Origin: JBBQYA01 sp031412335
GTDB lineage: Bacteria > Bacteroidota > Bacteroidia > Sphingobacteriales > Sphingobacteriaceae
Direction of reading: 5' to 3'
Length of the DNA stretch: 64,000 nucleotides
NCBI GenBank assembly: GCA_031412335.1
Contig: JANOCT010000013.1
Coordinates: forward strand, 53,103 to 117,102
Every line of letters starts with the position of its first letter. Position 1 is the stretch's first letter. Shown one piece after another: positions 16,155 to 25,675 of the stretch. A program made the position numbers and the translations under genes. Under the pieces are notes generated by a model. The model ran no database searches and was not told the origin of the DNA. It was given only the letters and a program-made list of their open reading frames with translations.

Positions 16155-19031
16155 TTAATAAAAACGAAAAGCTAAGCGCAAACTATAAATTGGAGTGGTT
16201 CTGAATGTTTGTACAATTCTATCCTTACTTTGATAACCATCCGAATTAAAATCTTTCAAATCGTTTCGGTAGATGTAAGAATTTTTTGCAAATAAATTTT
16301 GTATAGCTAAACGGATGTTTAATCTGCCAATATCTTTTGCCACATGCAAATCAAGCAGATTCTGAGAACTTAGAAATGTTTCAGCATTATTTTGGTTTGA
16401 AACAAATAAAAGTTGAGCACTATTGTAATTATATACAAAACCCGCATTTAATCCCAAAGGCCTGCAATCATAAACCAAACCGGCGTTTAGCAAAATTGGC
16501 GAACTTCCATACATTGGTTTTAATTCAAAACCTTGTCCTGTGGTAGTTGCAGTCCCAGAATAATTAACTGCTGATTTAGAAATAAGCAATGCAGTATAAG
16601 CTGAAAAATTAGAAAAGAAATTAGAGCCAAATGCTTTATCAATAAATCGTAAATTTCTGTTAGCTGATAATTCTAATCCATAGGTTTTTGCTTCTGGCGC
16701 GTTTACCCAAATTAAGCGTGGAATTTCAGCTGTATTCAAATTGTTTTTATATTGAACTAATTCAATTGCATCATCAATTTTTTTATAAAAAGCACCAAGA
16801 GTAAAATTATCTCCATTTTTGGTATATAGTTCATACCTAAAATCGTAATTGTTTATGATAGCTGGTCGTAAATTTGGATTTCCAAACGTTGTAAAACCTG
16901 TATTAAAATCATATAATCCCAAAGGTGATAATTCATTAAATTCTGGACGATTAATAGTTCGGGAAAAAGAGAATCGTAACGTTTCACGATTGTTTAAATT
17001 AATCTGAACATTTAAGGATGGGAAAAAACGATTGTAACTCGTATCCCCAAATAAAGTTTTTGTAGTATCTAAACTATCTTTTGCATTAATTAAATTAAAA
17101 TTTTGCTCAAACTTTTCATAGCGGAAACCATAATTTAAACGAATATAATTGGTAATGTTATTCTCAAGCGATACATGGAAAGCAGTTATTTTTGTACCTG
17201 CTTGGTAGGCATTGGAAGCAAGCGATTCATTTGCCAAAAACCTAATTGGATTAATATTAGCATTAAGAAAAATAGAATCTATAGGTAAATTAAGTAGAGA
17301 ATCTGTAATAAAATCTATGTTTGGCTCGTATCTAAAATTTCGAGCTGTGAACACTACATTTCTTTCTTCGATAAATCCACCAAAACTTAAAGCATTTTTA
17401 AAATTCACAAAATTGATAGGCAACCTAAAATTCACCTTTCCACTAACAACATCCTCAAAAGATTTACTAAAATTTCTGGTAGCGCCTGGATTTACTTTGA
17501 ATTTAGGTATGATTGGATTTCCGTCAAAATCAAATGATGTAGTATCTTTTGATGATTGGATTGATCTATTGTCTGGTGCATTTCGGCTTACATCATTAAA
17601 ATTGGCACTCCAATTAAAGCCAAATTTATAATTTTTAATCCCTATTTGATGTTCTCCATCTAACTGACTATTAAAAGTTTGATGGGTGTAATATTGATAT
17701 TCTCTGTTATTAATTACATTAGTTTTAATTTTACTTAAAAATAATGAACCATCAGAAATTCTAGTTTGATCAATAGTATTTACCCCGAATTGATTTCGAA
17801 AAGAAATGATTGAATGATTACCTATTTTGTATCCAAGATTGATAGCTCCTGTCCAATCTATTTGGTTAGAATACAATGAGTTGGTTACACTATCTCTTTT
17901 TAATGTATCATTGGAATAATTCTGCCTTGTATTTTCAGAAAAACTATTTGCATTTAAATACGTCAAACCGATAATTAATCCAAAAGCATCTTTACCTGTT
18001 TTGAAAACTGTTCCGCTGGTTAATTGTAAATTTAAATCTGGACTAGCCGTTTTACTTTTTGTTCCCCAATTGTCATTCAATTTACGAAGTTGATCGGTTC
18101 CTCTTTCTCCAATTGGGTTGAATGAATTTATGGAATCAACAAATGTTTGGGTTACTGGAAAATTTGAAGGAAGTGATCTCGAATCATCTTTATCAATTCC
18201 TAAAATATCATTATCTGATTCACGATTATATAAAAAATCCTTAGAAGTTGTTTTTGGAACTAAACTTCCTTGAATAGCTAAAGTGGTAAAACTTTTAGCA
18301 GGAATTTTTATGGTGTTAATTTCTACAACTCCTGATCCAAATTCTGCTTTATATTCTGGAGAAAAGGTTTTAATTACTCTTATATTGTCCATAAAATCTG
18401 TTGAATACATTGCAAACGCAAATCCTTGACGTTTAAAGTTAATGGCTGGATATGAAAAACCATTCAGATTGTAGGTTGTATACCGCTCATTCATACCACG
18501 AATCAAGGCAGACTGATTATTCTGTATAAGAAATTGATTTAGTCTTCTAGCAGTTTCAGCAACATTTATATCGCTAAAAGCACTTTTTCCAGAACTATTA
18601 ATCTCTTCAGTTTCGCTAATAGAATTCTTTCGAAAATTATTCTGTACAAAATTATTTTCTAAATCTGAATTTACAGTATCGTTTATATCCAAATCAGAAC
18701 TAATGTTAATATCCTGGAGAGTTATATATTGAATTTTATTGTTTTCAAGTCCAACCTTTAAATCTGTAATAAATTTAGGTTTTTGAATTCCGTTTTTAAC
18801 CAATAAACTGTAATTGCCAGTATCTACAGTTTGAAATTCGAAGTAACCTGAAAAATCAGTTTTAGCCTCATTTCCGCCTGGCTGCAGAATAATGCTTGAG
18901 TTTGCGAGTGGTTTATTGCTTTCTTTTGCTATAACATATCCAGAAACTTTAGCTTCTTTTTGAGAAAAAGCTAGTATTGGTGTCACTATGCAATAAAAAA
19001 GCGTGAAAAAATGAGCGTAAAATTTTTTCAT
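16155..19031 (-). CDS. TonB-dependent receptor, divergent paralogue
   Basis: This 958-residue receptor is paralogous to the one just downstream. It has a signal peptide (1-23), a carboxypeptidase-regulatory-like domain (about 27-105) and a plug with the shared 'RGMNERYTTYNLNG' and 'FSPEYKAEFGSG' motifs, then the barrel ending 'LAFRFY'. The segment between the N-domain and plug (about 108-160) is Asn/Ser/Asp-rich and lacks the usual signature at the plug start, so this copy is the more derived. It is the first minus-strand gene of the surface region and faces the EPS operon across a 288-bp AT-rich gap. Substrate unknown. Confidence 0.88.
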   Translation of the reverse strand: MKKFYAHFFTLFYCIVTPILAFSQKEAKVSGYVIAKESNKPLANSSIILQPGGNEAKTDFSGYFEFQTVDTGNYSLLVKNGIQKPKFITDLKVGLENNKIQYITLQDINISSDLDINDTVNSDLENNFVQNNFRKNSISETEEINSSGKSAFSDINVAETARRLNQFLIQNNQSALIRGMNERYTTYNLNGFSYPAINFKRQGFAFAMYSTDFMDNIRVIKTFSPEYKAEFGSGVVEINTIKIPAKSFTTLAIQGSLVPKTTSKDFLYNRESDNDILGIDKDDSRSLPSNFPVTQTFVDSINSFNPIGERGTDQLRKLNDNWGTKSKTASPDLNLQLTSGTVFKTGKDAFGLIIGLTYLNANSFSENTRQNYSNDTLKRDSVTNSLYSNQIDWTGAINLGYKIGNHSIISFRNQFGVNTIDQTRISDGSLFLSKIKTNVINNREYQYYTHQTFNSQLDGEHQIGIKNYKFGFNWSANFNDVSRNAPDNRSIQSSKDTTSFDFDGNPIIPKFKVNPGATRNFSKSFEDVVSGKVNFRLPINFVNFKNALSFGGFIEERNVVFTARNFRYEPNIDFITDSLLNLPIDSIFLNANINPIRFLANESLASNAYQAGTKITAFHVSLENNITNYIRLNYGFRYEKFEQNFNLINAKDSLDTTKTLFGDTSYNRFFPSLNVQINLNNRETLRFSFSRTINRPEFNELSPLGLYDFNTGFTTFGNPNLRPAIINNYDFRYELYTKNGDNFTLGAFYKKIDDAIELVQYKNNLNTAEIPRLIWVNAPEAKTYGLELSANRNLRFIDKAFGSNFFSNFSAYTALLISKSAVNYSGTATTTGQGFELKPMYGSSPILLNAGLVYDCRPLGLNAGFVYNYNSAQLLFVSNQNNAETFLSSQNLLDLHVAKDIGRLNIRLAIQNLFAKNSYIYRNDLKDFNSDGYQSKDRIVQTFRTTPIYSLRLAFRFY

Positions 19032-19248
19032 CAGCTGAGGTTTAAGAATCGTAAAACTAAACCCTCAAAAATTTCCATTTTGTTAAATTATCATTAAGAA
19101 ATTAGCATCAAATAGAAAAATAAACACTATTTTCTTTACAATTAATTAATAAATAATTAACATTTAAAAAACATTAAAAATCAATTATTAATAAATTTTC
19201 AAACTTTTTTATTTAGAATTTACCTATTCTTAACCATATAATAACATT

Positions 19249-19277
19249 TTGATAACATAGCCTTTCGATTAAGTTTA
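19249..19277 (+). promoter_or_regulatory. Candidate promoter of the EPS operon
   Basis: TTG (19249-19251), an 18-bp spacer and TAAGTTTA (19270-19277) approximate the Bacteroidota consensus TTG-N19-TAnnTTTG, about 43 bp before the first gene. The 288-bp divergent gap (19032-19319) is otherwise AT-rich with nothing else I can identify. Confidence 0.4.
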
Positions 19278-19319
19278 TTTTGAACAATTAATATTGCAAT
19301 CCAAACTGATACGTCACTC

Positions 19320-19961
19320 ATGAAACCATTATTCTCTCTAATAATAGCTTTACTTAGTTTTTTAACATTTTCCTTTGCACAACCTATTCCTCCAGATCCT
19401 GGAGTTGTAGTTCCGATTCAAATTTTAAGTTTCAACGCTAAGCTAGAAAATTCTTATGTGAGGCTTTTTTGGCAAACTGACATTTCTAAAACCAATGGAG
19501 AATTTGAAGTAGAATTTTGCACAGATGCCAAAACATGGACTACAATTCCGTCCACTAATTTGATAAAACCCAATGAAAAATCAGGTTCTTATTTCATAAA
19601 TCACTTGATTACAAACTTCGAAAGCAAAACAGTGTATTATCGATTAAAAAATATAAACCTAGATGGTAGTACATATTACAGTAAAAATGTAAGTGTGGAA
19701 TTGAAAAATTCAGCAACTAAATTAAGTTCTATAAATTTTCTAAATGAACAACTTACAGTTGATATTTTTTCCGATAATCAACAAGTAGCTGATTTATCAA
19801 TTTTTACAATTTCAGGAGAAAAAATTGCAGGTCAAAATTTAAACTTGGCTAAAGGAATTTCAAACTATACTATTTCCTTAAATAAAAAAAGTAAAGGAAT
19901 TTTAACGATGGTTATTATCGGAACTGACTCAAAAATTGTTCGAAAATTTTACGCAAATTAA
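19320..19961 (+). CDS. Small secreted protein at head of the EPS operon
   Basis: The 213-residue protein has a signal peptide (1-20, cut before QPIPP). Its mature N-terminus is Pro-rich and resembles that of the PID-CTERM protein (AQPIPPDP against AQPVPPSP). A fibronectin-like beta-sandwich of the kind frequent before T9SS domains follows ('PIQILSFNAKLE...VRLFWQT', about 35-130). The C-terminal 75 residues look like a type A T9SS domain ('LSIFTISGEKI...RKFYAN'). It lies 27 bp before the export lipoprotein gene, so it is probably co-transcribed with polysaccharide export. A matrix or export accessory role is inferred. Confidence 0.75.
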   Translation: MKPLFSLIIALLSFLTFSFAQPIPPDPGVVVPIQILSFNAKLENSYVRLFWQTDISKTNGEFEVEFCTDAKTWTTIPSTNLIKPNEKSGSYFINHLITNFESKTVYYRLKNINLDGSTYYSKNVSVELKNSATKLSSINFLNEQLTVDIFSDNQQVADLSIFTISGEKIAGQNLNLAKGISNYTISLNKKSKGILTMVIIGTDSKIVRKFYAN

Positions 19962-19988
19962 AAGTAAGTTAAAAAAAATGGGAAATTC

Positions 19989-20753
19989 GTGAGCAATAAA
20001 ATCAAGCTATCAATTATTTTTATTTATATTATTATTTTTTCTTCTTGTATTTCTCAAAGAAGAATAGCCTATTTTCAGGAAGACTTTGATAACGATTCTA
20101 TTGGAAGAGTCATAGCTGATGTTTATGAATCAAAAATTCAGGCTGGTGATATATTATCAATTAATATTAGTAGTTTAAGTTCTTTAAATACAGAAGGAAG
20201 TGCAATATTTAATCCTACAACAATTAAAAATAGTATACAAGTACCAGAAACATATTTGGTAAATTCGCAAGGAAAGATTGAATTACCTGTAATAGGAGAA
20301 ATGATTGTTTCAGGAATTACAATCTTCGAATTAAAAAATCAACTAAAAATTAAATTAGAAAAATATTTAAGTGAGCCATCTGTTCGCATTAGATTTGAAA
20401 ATTTTAGAATTACTATTTTAGGTGAAGTGCTTAGACCTTCAGTTTATACCGTTCCTAATGAACATATTACCTTGCCAGAAGCAATTGGTTTAGCAGGCGA
20501 TCTTACTATTTATGGTCGAAGAAGCAATGTAACTATCATCAGAGATGAAAATGGAAAACGGGTATTTTCCAAAGTTGATTTAACTTCAAGAAATTTATTT
20601 GAATCGCCTTATTATTACTTAAGAACAAATGATGTTATTTATGTAGAACCAAGCCGAGGTAAAACTGCATTAACCGATAAGTTTTACATTGTATTACCAA
20701 GTGTTCTTAGTTCGCTTTCATTTTTGGCAATTATATTAACAAATTTAAAATAA
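19989..20753 (+). CDS. Polysaccharide export outer-membrane lipoprotein (Wza-like)
   Basis: The start codon is GTG. The protein is a 254-residue lipoprotein with lipobox 'FSSC' (C20). A poly-export (PES) domain follows (about 50-135, 'IQAGDILSINISSLSS'), then a SLBB-type domain (about 137-215, 'ITILGEVLRPSVYTV') and a C-terminal hydrophobic helix (about 231-252) that would cross the outer membrane. This is the expected outer-membrane channel of a Wzx/Wzy pathway and works with the Wzc-like protein encoded 27 bp downstream. Confidence 0.93.
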   Translation: MSNKIKLSIIFIYIIIFSSCISQRRIAYFQEDFDNDSIGRVIADVYESKIQAGDILSINISSLSSLNTEGSAIFNPTTIKNSIQVPETYLVNSQGKIELPVIGEMIVSGITIFELKNQLKIKLEKYLSEPSVRIRFENFRITILGEVLRPSVYTVPNEHITLPEAIGLAGDLTIYGRRSNVTIIRDENGKRVFSKVDLTSRNLFESPYYYLRTNDVIYVEPSRGKTALTDKFYIVLPSVLSSLSFLAIILTNLK

Positions 20754-20780
20754 TAGAACAAATCGGTTTCCAATCGAATC

Positions 20781-23141
20781 ATGAAAAATGACTACCAAGA
20801 GTTTTTAGAGAATGCGGAAGATGAGTTTGATCTGCGGACAGCACTTGAAAAATATTTAAGTTTTTGGTATCTATTTGTTGCAACTACCTTTCTAAGCCTT
20901 GGTTGCGCATGGATTTACAATAAAACTGCAACTCCAATTTATGGAGCCAATGTAACTGTATTGGTTCAAGATGAAAAAAAAACAGATCCAAATTCAGATA
21001 TTTTAAAAGACCTGGATCCATTCGGAGGTAAAAAAGTAATTGAAAATGAAACTGAAATTTTGCGTTCCAAAACATTGATGCAAAAAGCAATTGATTCATT
21101 AGACTTTGATGTTACCTACGTTTTCGAACGTTCTTTTAAAACAAAAGAACTATATAAAAATAGTCCATTTACAGTTTCCTATGATACCATTACTCCGCAG
21201 GGATATAATATTTTTTATGCGGTAAAATTTTTAAATTCAAATTCATTTGAATTCTCTTATAAATATGGGATTGGTTTTGATCAAAAACATTTAAGTAATC
21301 ATAGAATTGGAGATTCCGTTAGCACTCCATTCGGCAAATTCATGATTAATAAACGTGAAAATTTCGAAAGTCTTTTAAAAGAATATGCGAATGAAACAGG
21401 ATCATTTAAATTTTATTTAAGAACGAGAGATTATTTAGCTGCGGATTACAGAAGCAGATTAAGTGTTGATTTGGTAGCAAGAGAATCCTCGGTTTTAAGT
21501 TTATCTGTTGAAGATGAGGTTCCACAAAAGGGTGTAAATTTATTAAATGCATTAGCTAATGCATATATAAAAAGCGATATAGATGAAAAAAACAGAATTG
21601 CTCGAACGACTTTAAATTTTATAAATGAGCGATTAAAACTTATTCTTGCAGATTTAAGCGAAGTAGAATTAGGAGTAGAAAAATTTAAAACAGAAAGAGG
21701 AACAATTGATATTGGATCAGAAGCAACTATCTTTTTAGACAATGTAAGAAATTACGATGCAGAATTAAGTAAAGTGAAAATACAATTAAATATTGTTACA
21801 GACATCGAACGATATATTAATAACAGAACAAGATCAACTAGAGTATTACCAACTACTTTAGGAATTACTGACCCACTTATTATTAAATTAGTTAACGAAT
21901 TAAGTGATTTGGAATCAAAACGTGAACAACTTGCCAGAGAAACCAAAGCAGATAACCCAAGATTGTTAGCTTACGATAGCCAAATAGATGTTAGTAAATC
22001 TAATCTTTTAGAAAATGTACAAAATTTAAAAATTGGATTAAAAAGCAAAGAAAATGATTTGAAGCGGTTGGTTTCTAAATTTGAAAAAGAAATAAAAGGA
22101 GTACCAGAAACTCAAAGGGAGTTAGTAAATATTGAACGTCAACAAACTGTAAAACAAAATTTGTATATTTTTTTATTGCAAAAACAAGAAGAAACAGCAC
22201 TTTCTTTTGCTGCAACTATTGCAGATAGTAAAATAATTGATGAAGCTAGAAGTACATACGCACCTGTAAAACCTTATAAAGGAACCACTTATCTTATTGC
22301 ATTTATCGCAGGTTTGGTGCTCCCGATATTGTTTATTAATGGGCGAGATCTGTTGAATAATCGAATTACAGATGCCAAACAAATACGTTCATTATCTAAT
22401 TTAGAAGTGACAGGGTCTATAAGTGAGAATAAAAGTAAAAATTCAATTGTAGCTGGTAAAAACAATACATCTCCAATAGCAGAAGAATTCCGACTACTTA
22501 GAACAAGTCTTTTATCAGGAAACTTAGAAAAACCATTACAAAAAATACTAATAACATCTAATGGTTCTGGAGAAGGTAAAACATTTATCGCTTTTAATCT
22601 CGGAATTACCTTTGCGCTTAGTGGAAAAAGAACAGTTCTACTTGAAATGGATTTAAGAAAGCCTGGCTTTTCTACTATTCTTAACTCGACTGAAACAAAA
22701 GGTTCAGGAGGTTATTTGATTGGAAATGCTGAATTAAATGAAATTATCGTAAAAAGTGAGTTTTTAGATTCCTTGTATATTATTCAGAGTGGCCCGGTTA
22801 TACAAAACCCAGCTGAATTATTTTTAGGAGAAAACCTTAAGCATTTAATGAATTATCTGGAAAATAATTTTGATTATATAATTATTGACACTCCGCCGGT
22901 AGGTATTATTACAGACGGCTTACAATTGGTAAACTGGGCAGATCAGATTTTATATATTGTTCGCTATAATTATACTAAAAAGAAAAGTTTGAATCAATTA
23001 AAGCAATTGCAAAAGCAATCCGTTCTATCAAATGTTTCCATCATCTTTAATAAAATAAGATTGCCAAAAAAAGTATATAAAAATTCCTACTACTATACTT
23101 CAGATAAGCAAACTGATATTGCTATTCCAGAAAAGGTATAA
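20781..23141 (+). CDS. Wzc-like polysaccharide copolymerase / tyrosine kinase
   Basis: The 786-residue protein has an N-terminal Wzz domain with a membrane helix (about 30-50), a long coiled-coil periplasmic region (about 260-470), and a second membrane helix (about 496-516). The cytoplasmic BY-kinase domain has Walker A 'GSGEGKT' at 595-601, Walker A' near 621-628 (LEMDLRKPG) and Walker B near 700 ('IIIDTPPVG'). The C-terminus holds a small Tyr cluster (KVYKNSYYYTSD), the usual autophosphorylation site. It controls chain length and export with the Wza-like protein. No matching phosphatase gene is seen in the cluster. Confidence 0.94.
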   Translation: MKNDYQEFLENAEDEFDLRTALEKYLSFWYLFVATTFLSLGCAWIYNKTATPIYGANVTVLVQDEKKTDPNSDILKDLDPFGGKKVIENETEILRSKTLMQKAIDSLDFDVTYVFERSFKTKELYKNSPFTVSYDTITPQGYNIFYAVKFLNSNSFEFSYKYGIGFDQKHLSNHRIGDSVSTPFGKFMINKRENFESLLKEYANETGSFKFYLRTRDYLAADYRSRLSVDLVARESSVLSLSVEDEVPQKGVNLLNALANAYIKSDIDEKNRIARTTLNFINERLKLILADLSEVELGVEKFKTERGTIDIGSEATIFLDNVRNYDAELSKVKIQLNIVTDIERYINNRTRSTRVLPTTLGITDPLIIKLVNELSDLESKREQLARETKADNPRLLAYDSQIDVSKSNLLENVQNLKIGLKSKENDLKRLVSKFEKEIKGVPETQRELVNIERQQTVKQNLYIFLLQKQEETALSFAATIADSKIIDEARSTYAPVKPYKGTTYLIAFIAGLVLPILFINGRDLLNNRITDAKQIRSLSNLEVTGSISENKSKNSIVAGKNNTSPIAEEFRLLRTSLLSGNLEKPLQKILITSNGSGEGKTFIAFNLGITFALSGKRTVLLEMDLRKPGFSTILNSTETKGSGGYLIGNAELNEIIVKSEFLDSLYIIQSGPVIQNPAELFLGENLKHLMNYLENNFDYIIIDTPPVGIITDGLQLVNWADQILYIVRYNYTKKKSLNQLKQLQKQSVLSNVSIIFNKIRLPKKVYKNSYYYTSDKQTDIAIPEKV

Positions 23142-23167
23142 ACGTCGTGCTCAATAAGTTTGTATAA

Positions 23168-24748
23168 ATGAAAAAGCCTGGCCTAACTTTTAACTTAAAT
23201 CAAAAATTTTTATCTACAATAGATGAAAACCAAATAAGTCCACTTGAAATATTTAAATGGCTTGTAATACTCACGAGTTTTATTTTGAGTGCATTTTTGC
23301 TAAAAGAGATATTTACAGTTGCATATTTTATTTTTTTTCTATTTCTTATAGTAATTAAAAAACCTCATACTAATCTGTTTTTTTTAATTATTTGGATTTT
23401 CACCTTCGATTTTTTCAAAGGGCAAGGTTATATTTTATATGAAAATGCAAAAACAGTTGAAAAATTGGCATTTTTATTACTTTTTGGGTTTATTTTAATA
23501 GATAAAAAACTTCATTCAAATCAATTAACTGATACTTCATCCTTTATAAAAGCATTATTTAGCTGGAATGCATTATTAGCCATATCAATATTAGCTGGTA
23601 TTTTATTTGTAAATTTTAACTATCCTACCACTAAAACTATAATTTCTAACCTTCGTTATTTCTTCCTATTCCTGATTATTTATCAATTAAAATTTAATAG
23701 CAAAGAGTGTAAAGGTTTATTGAATCTAATTATTGCATTAAGCATTATTCAAGTACCAATTGCAATTGCACAATTCAATAAGATAATACCTCCATCACAA
23801 ACCTATTTTATTTATGGCGGCTTTACTTACGATTGGGAAGCTGGACTAGATGATGTAGCTTCGGGTACTTTTGGTGCTGCAGCATCAGCTCAATTATCAT
23901 GGTTTCTATCATTAATATCTTTATTTTTATTTAGTTATGGTATTTTAATTAAATCTAATGCTGTAAAATTATTAAGCATATTTCCATTACTCCAATATGC
24001 AGTTGTAGATTCAAAAGGTGCATTAGCAGTTACTGCATTTATGTTTGGTTTATATTTCTACAATTTATATAAATATCGCATACGTTTAAAAATACAGGCT
24101 ACAAAAATCATATTTCCAATATTGTTGTTGGCAACTTTTGCTTATGGTTTCAATAGTCTTTGGAAGAATTACTACGAAAAATCAGAATTCACAACCATTG
24201 AAAATGTAAATCAGTTGTATGTAAGTTCATACCAGACAATTTTTGAAAACGTGCTCAGCTGGGGTAAAATAGCTGGATTTTATTATGTTGCAGATTTGCA
24301 ATCGCAAGAAAACCCATTTAAAATATTGACAGGATTTGGTATTAGTGAATTTAGTTTTGCTGGGAAAAATAGACTTTGGAAAGTAAGAAAACAACTGAAA
24401 ATAAGTATGCAAAAACATAATGGTGTGAATGAATCGTCTGGTTTTATCAGAATATTTGCAGAAACAGGATTATTTGGGTTACTAATCGTTATTGCTATTT
24501 ATTATTCATTGTATAGATTTTACAAAAAATTTAAATTCAATACTGTTTTTGGTAAAAACATGCAACTTATTTGCTGGCCTTTTTTAATAGGTTCTGCATT
24601 ATTTGGTTTTACTGCAGGTACACTTTCTATTATTTCATTATCGCTTGTCACGTTTTGGATATTTACTGCTCTGGCATTAAAATTTGAAAATATATATTTA
24701 GGTAGACGCATATTGGCTTCACAAGCTTTAGAATCAGGTTATGTGTGA
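23168..24748 (+). CDS. Wzy-like O-antigen ligase/polymerase family protein
   Basis: The 526-residue protein has about 12 membrane helices and a large loop (about 340-430) containing 'GFGISEFSFAGKNRLWK' and 'SGFIRIFAETGLFGLL', which resembles the catalytic-loop region of the Wzy/WaaL superfamily. It is the probable repeat-unit polymerase of the EPS. Bacteroidota exosortase loci are known to include a Wzy-like protein, and the exosortase near 6.1-6.6 kb makes that link plausible here. Its last 8 nt overlap the next gene. Confidence 0.82.
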   Translation: MKKPGLTFNLNQKFLSTIDENQISPLEIFKWLVILTSFILSAFLLKEIFTVAYFIFFLFLIVIKKPHTNLFFLIIWIFTFDFFKGQGYILYENAKTVEKLAFLLLFGFILIDKKLHSNQLTDTSSFIKALFSWNALLAISILAGILFVNFNYPTTKTIISNLRYFFLFLIIYQLKFNSKECKGLLNLIIALSIIQVPIAIAQFNKIIPPSQTYFIYGGFTYDWEAGLDDVASGTFGAAASAQLSWFLSLISLFLFSYGILIKSNAVKLLSIFPLLQYAVVDSKGALAVTAFMFGLYFYNLYKYRIRLKIQATKIIFPILLLATFAYGFNSLWKNYYEKSEFTTIENVNQLYVSSYQTIFENVLSWGKIAGFYYVADLQSQENPFKILTGFGISEFSFAGKNRLWKVRKQLKISMQKHNGVNESSGFIRIFAETGLFGLLIVIAIYYSLYRFYKKFKFNTVFGKNMQLICWPFLIGSALFGFTAGTLSIISLSLVTFWIFTALALKFENIYLGRRILASQALESGYV

Positions 24749-25673
24749 TTCTGCCGTTGTCCTAATAATATTTAATCGACCTGAAAATACTGAAAAAGTA
24801 TTAGAGCAGATATTTATTGCTAAACCTGCTAAACTTTACATAATTGCTGATGCGGCAAGAGAAAATGTAAAAGGAGAATTAGAATTAACTATTAAATGCA
24901 AAGAATTAATAGATAAAATTCAATGGAAATGTGAAGTAAAAAAAAATTATGCTTTGCAAAACATGGGATGTGGCTTAAGAATTAGTTCAGGACTAGATTG
25001 GGTTTTTTCTAATGAAGATTCGGCAATAATTTTAGAAGATGATTGTGTTCCTGCTCAATCTTTTTTTACATTTTGTGATCAAATGCTTAGTAAATATAAA
25101 AATTCAAATTCCATTTATCATATATCCGGTACTCGTTGGAATGAAGAAAAAAAAACTGATGAAGATTATTTTTTTAGCAGATATGCACATGTATGGGGAT
25201 GGGCAACTTGGAGACGCGCTTGGCAACAATACGATTATAGTTTAAGTAAGTGGCCAGAAGCAAAAAAATTGGAAAATTATAAATTAATATTCCAATCAGA
25301 AAACGAATATATTTTTTGGAATTCTCAATTTCAAAAAATGTTTTTGGATGAAAATAAATCAACTTGGGATTACCAATGGCAATTTACAATAGCAATCAAT
25401 CAAGGATTGTGCATAACTCCAGCCAAAAATTTAATTAGTAATATCGGAATTGATGGGACTCATTTAAATATTAAAACTGGAACAAGTAACTTCTATTTTA
25501 ATCGTAAAGCTGATGAGCAATTTTCTGTCATAAAACATCCAGAAATATTGACTTATAATAATGTTTTTGATAAGTATCATTTTCGAAAACATTTTTACAA
25601 TAGCACTGCAAAAAAGATAAAAAAGAAACTGATTGCGATTTTTAATAAACTAAATTTATTTTTTAGCTTCTAA
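24741..25673 (+). CDS. GT-A fold glycosyltransferase
   Basis: The 310-residue protein has a GT-A nucleotide-sugar fold: the N-terminal 'VVLIIFNRPENTEKVLEQI' strand-helix, then 'AIILEDDCVPAQSFF' (about 95-109) with the metal-binding acidic motif, then 'HVWGWATWRRAW' (about 150-161). That last block is typical of a Bacteroidota glycosyltransferase group that resembles GT2 and hemolysin-like transferases. Sugar specificity is unknown. It overlaps the polymerase gene by 8 nt and is followed after 2 bp by the flippase, so it is firmly inside the operon. Confidence 0.85.
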   Translation: MCDSAVVLIIFNRPENTEKVLEQIFIAKPAKLYIIADAARENVKGELELTIKCKELIDKIQWKCEVKKNYALQNMGCGLRISSGLDWVFSNEDSAIILEDDCVPAQSFFTFCDQMLSKYKNSNSIYHISGTRWNEEKKTDEDYFFSRYAHVWGWATWRRAWQQYDYSLSKWPEAKKLENYKLIFQSENEYIFWNSQFQKMFLDENKSTWDYQWQFTIAINQGLCITPAKNLISNIGIDGTHLNIKTGTSNFYFNRKADEQFSVIKHPEILTYNNVFDKYHFRKHFYNSTAKKIKKKLIAIFNKLNLFFSF

Positions 25674-25675
25674 TA

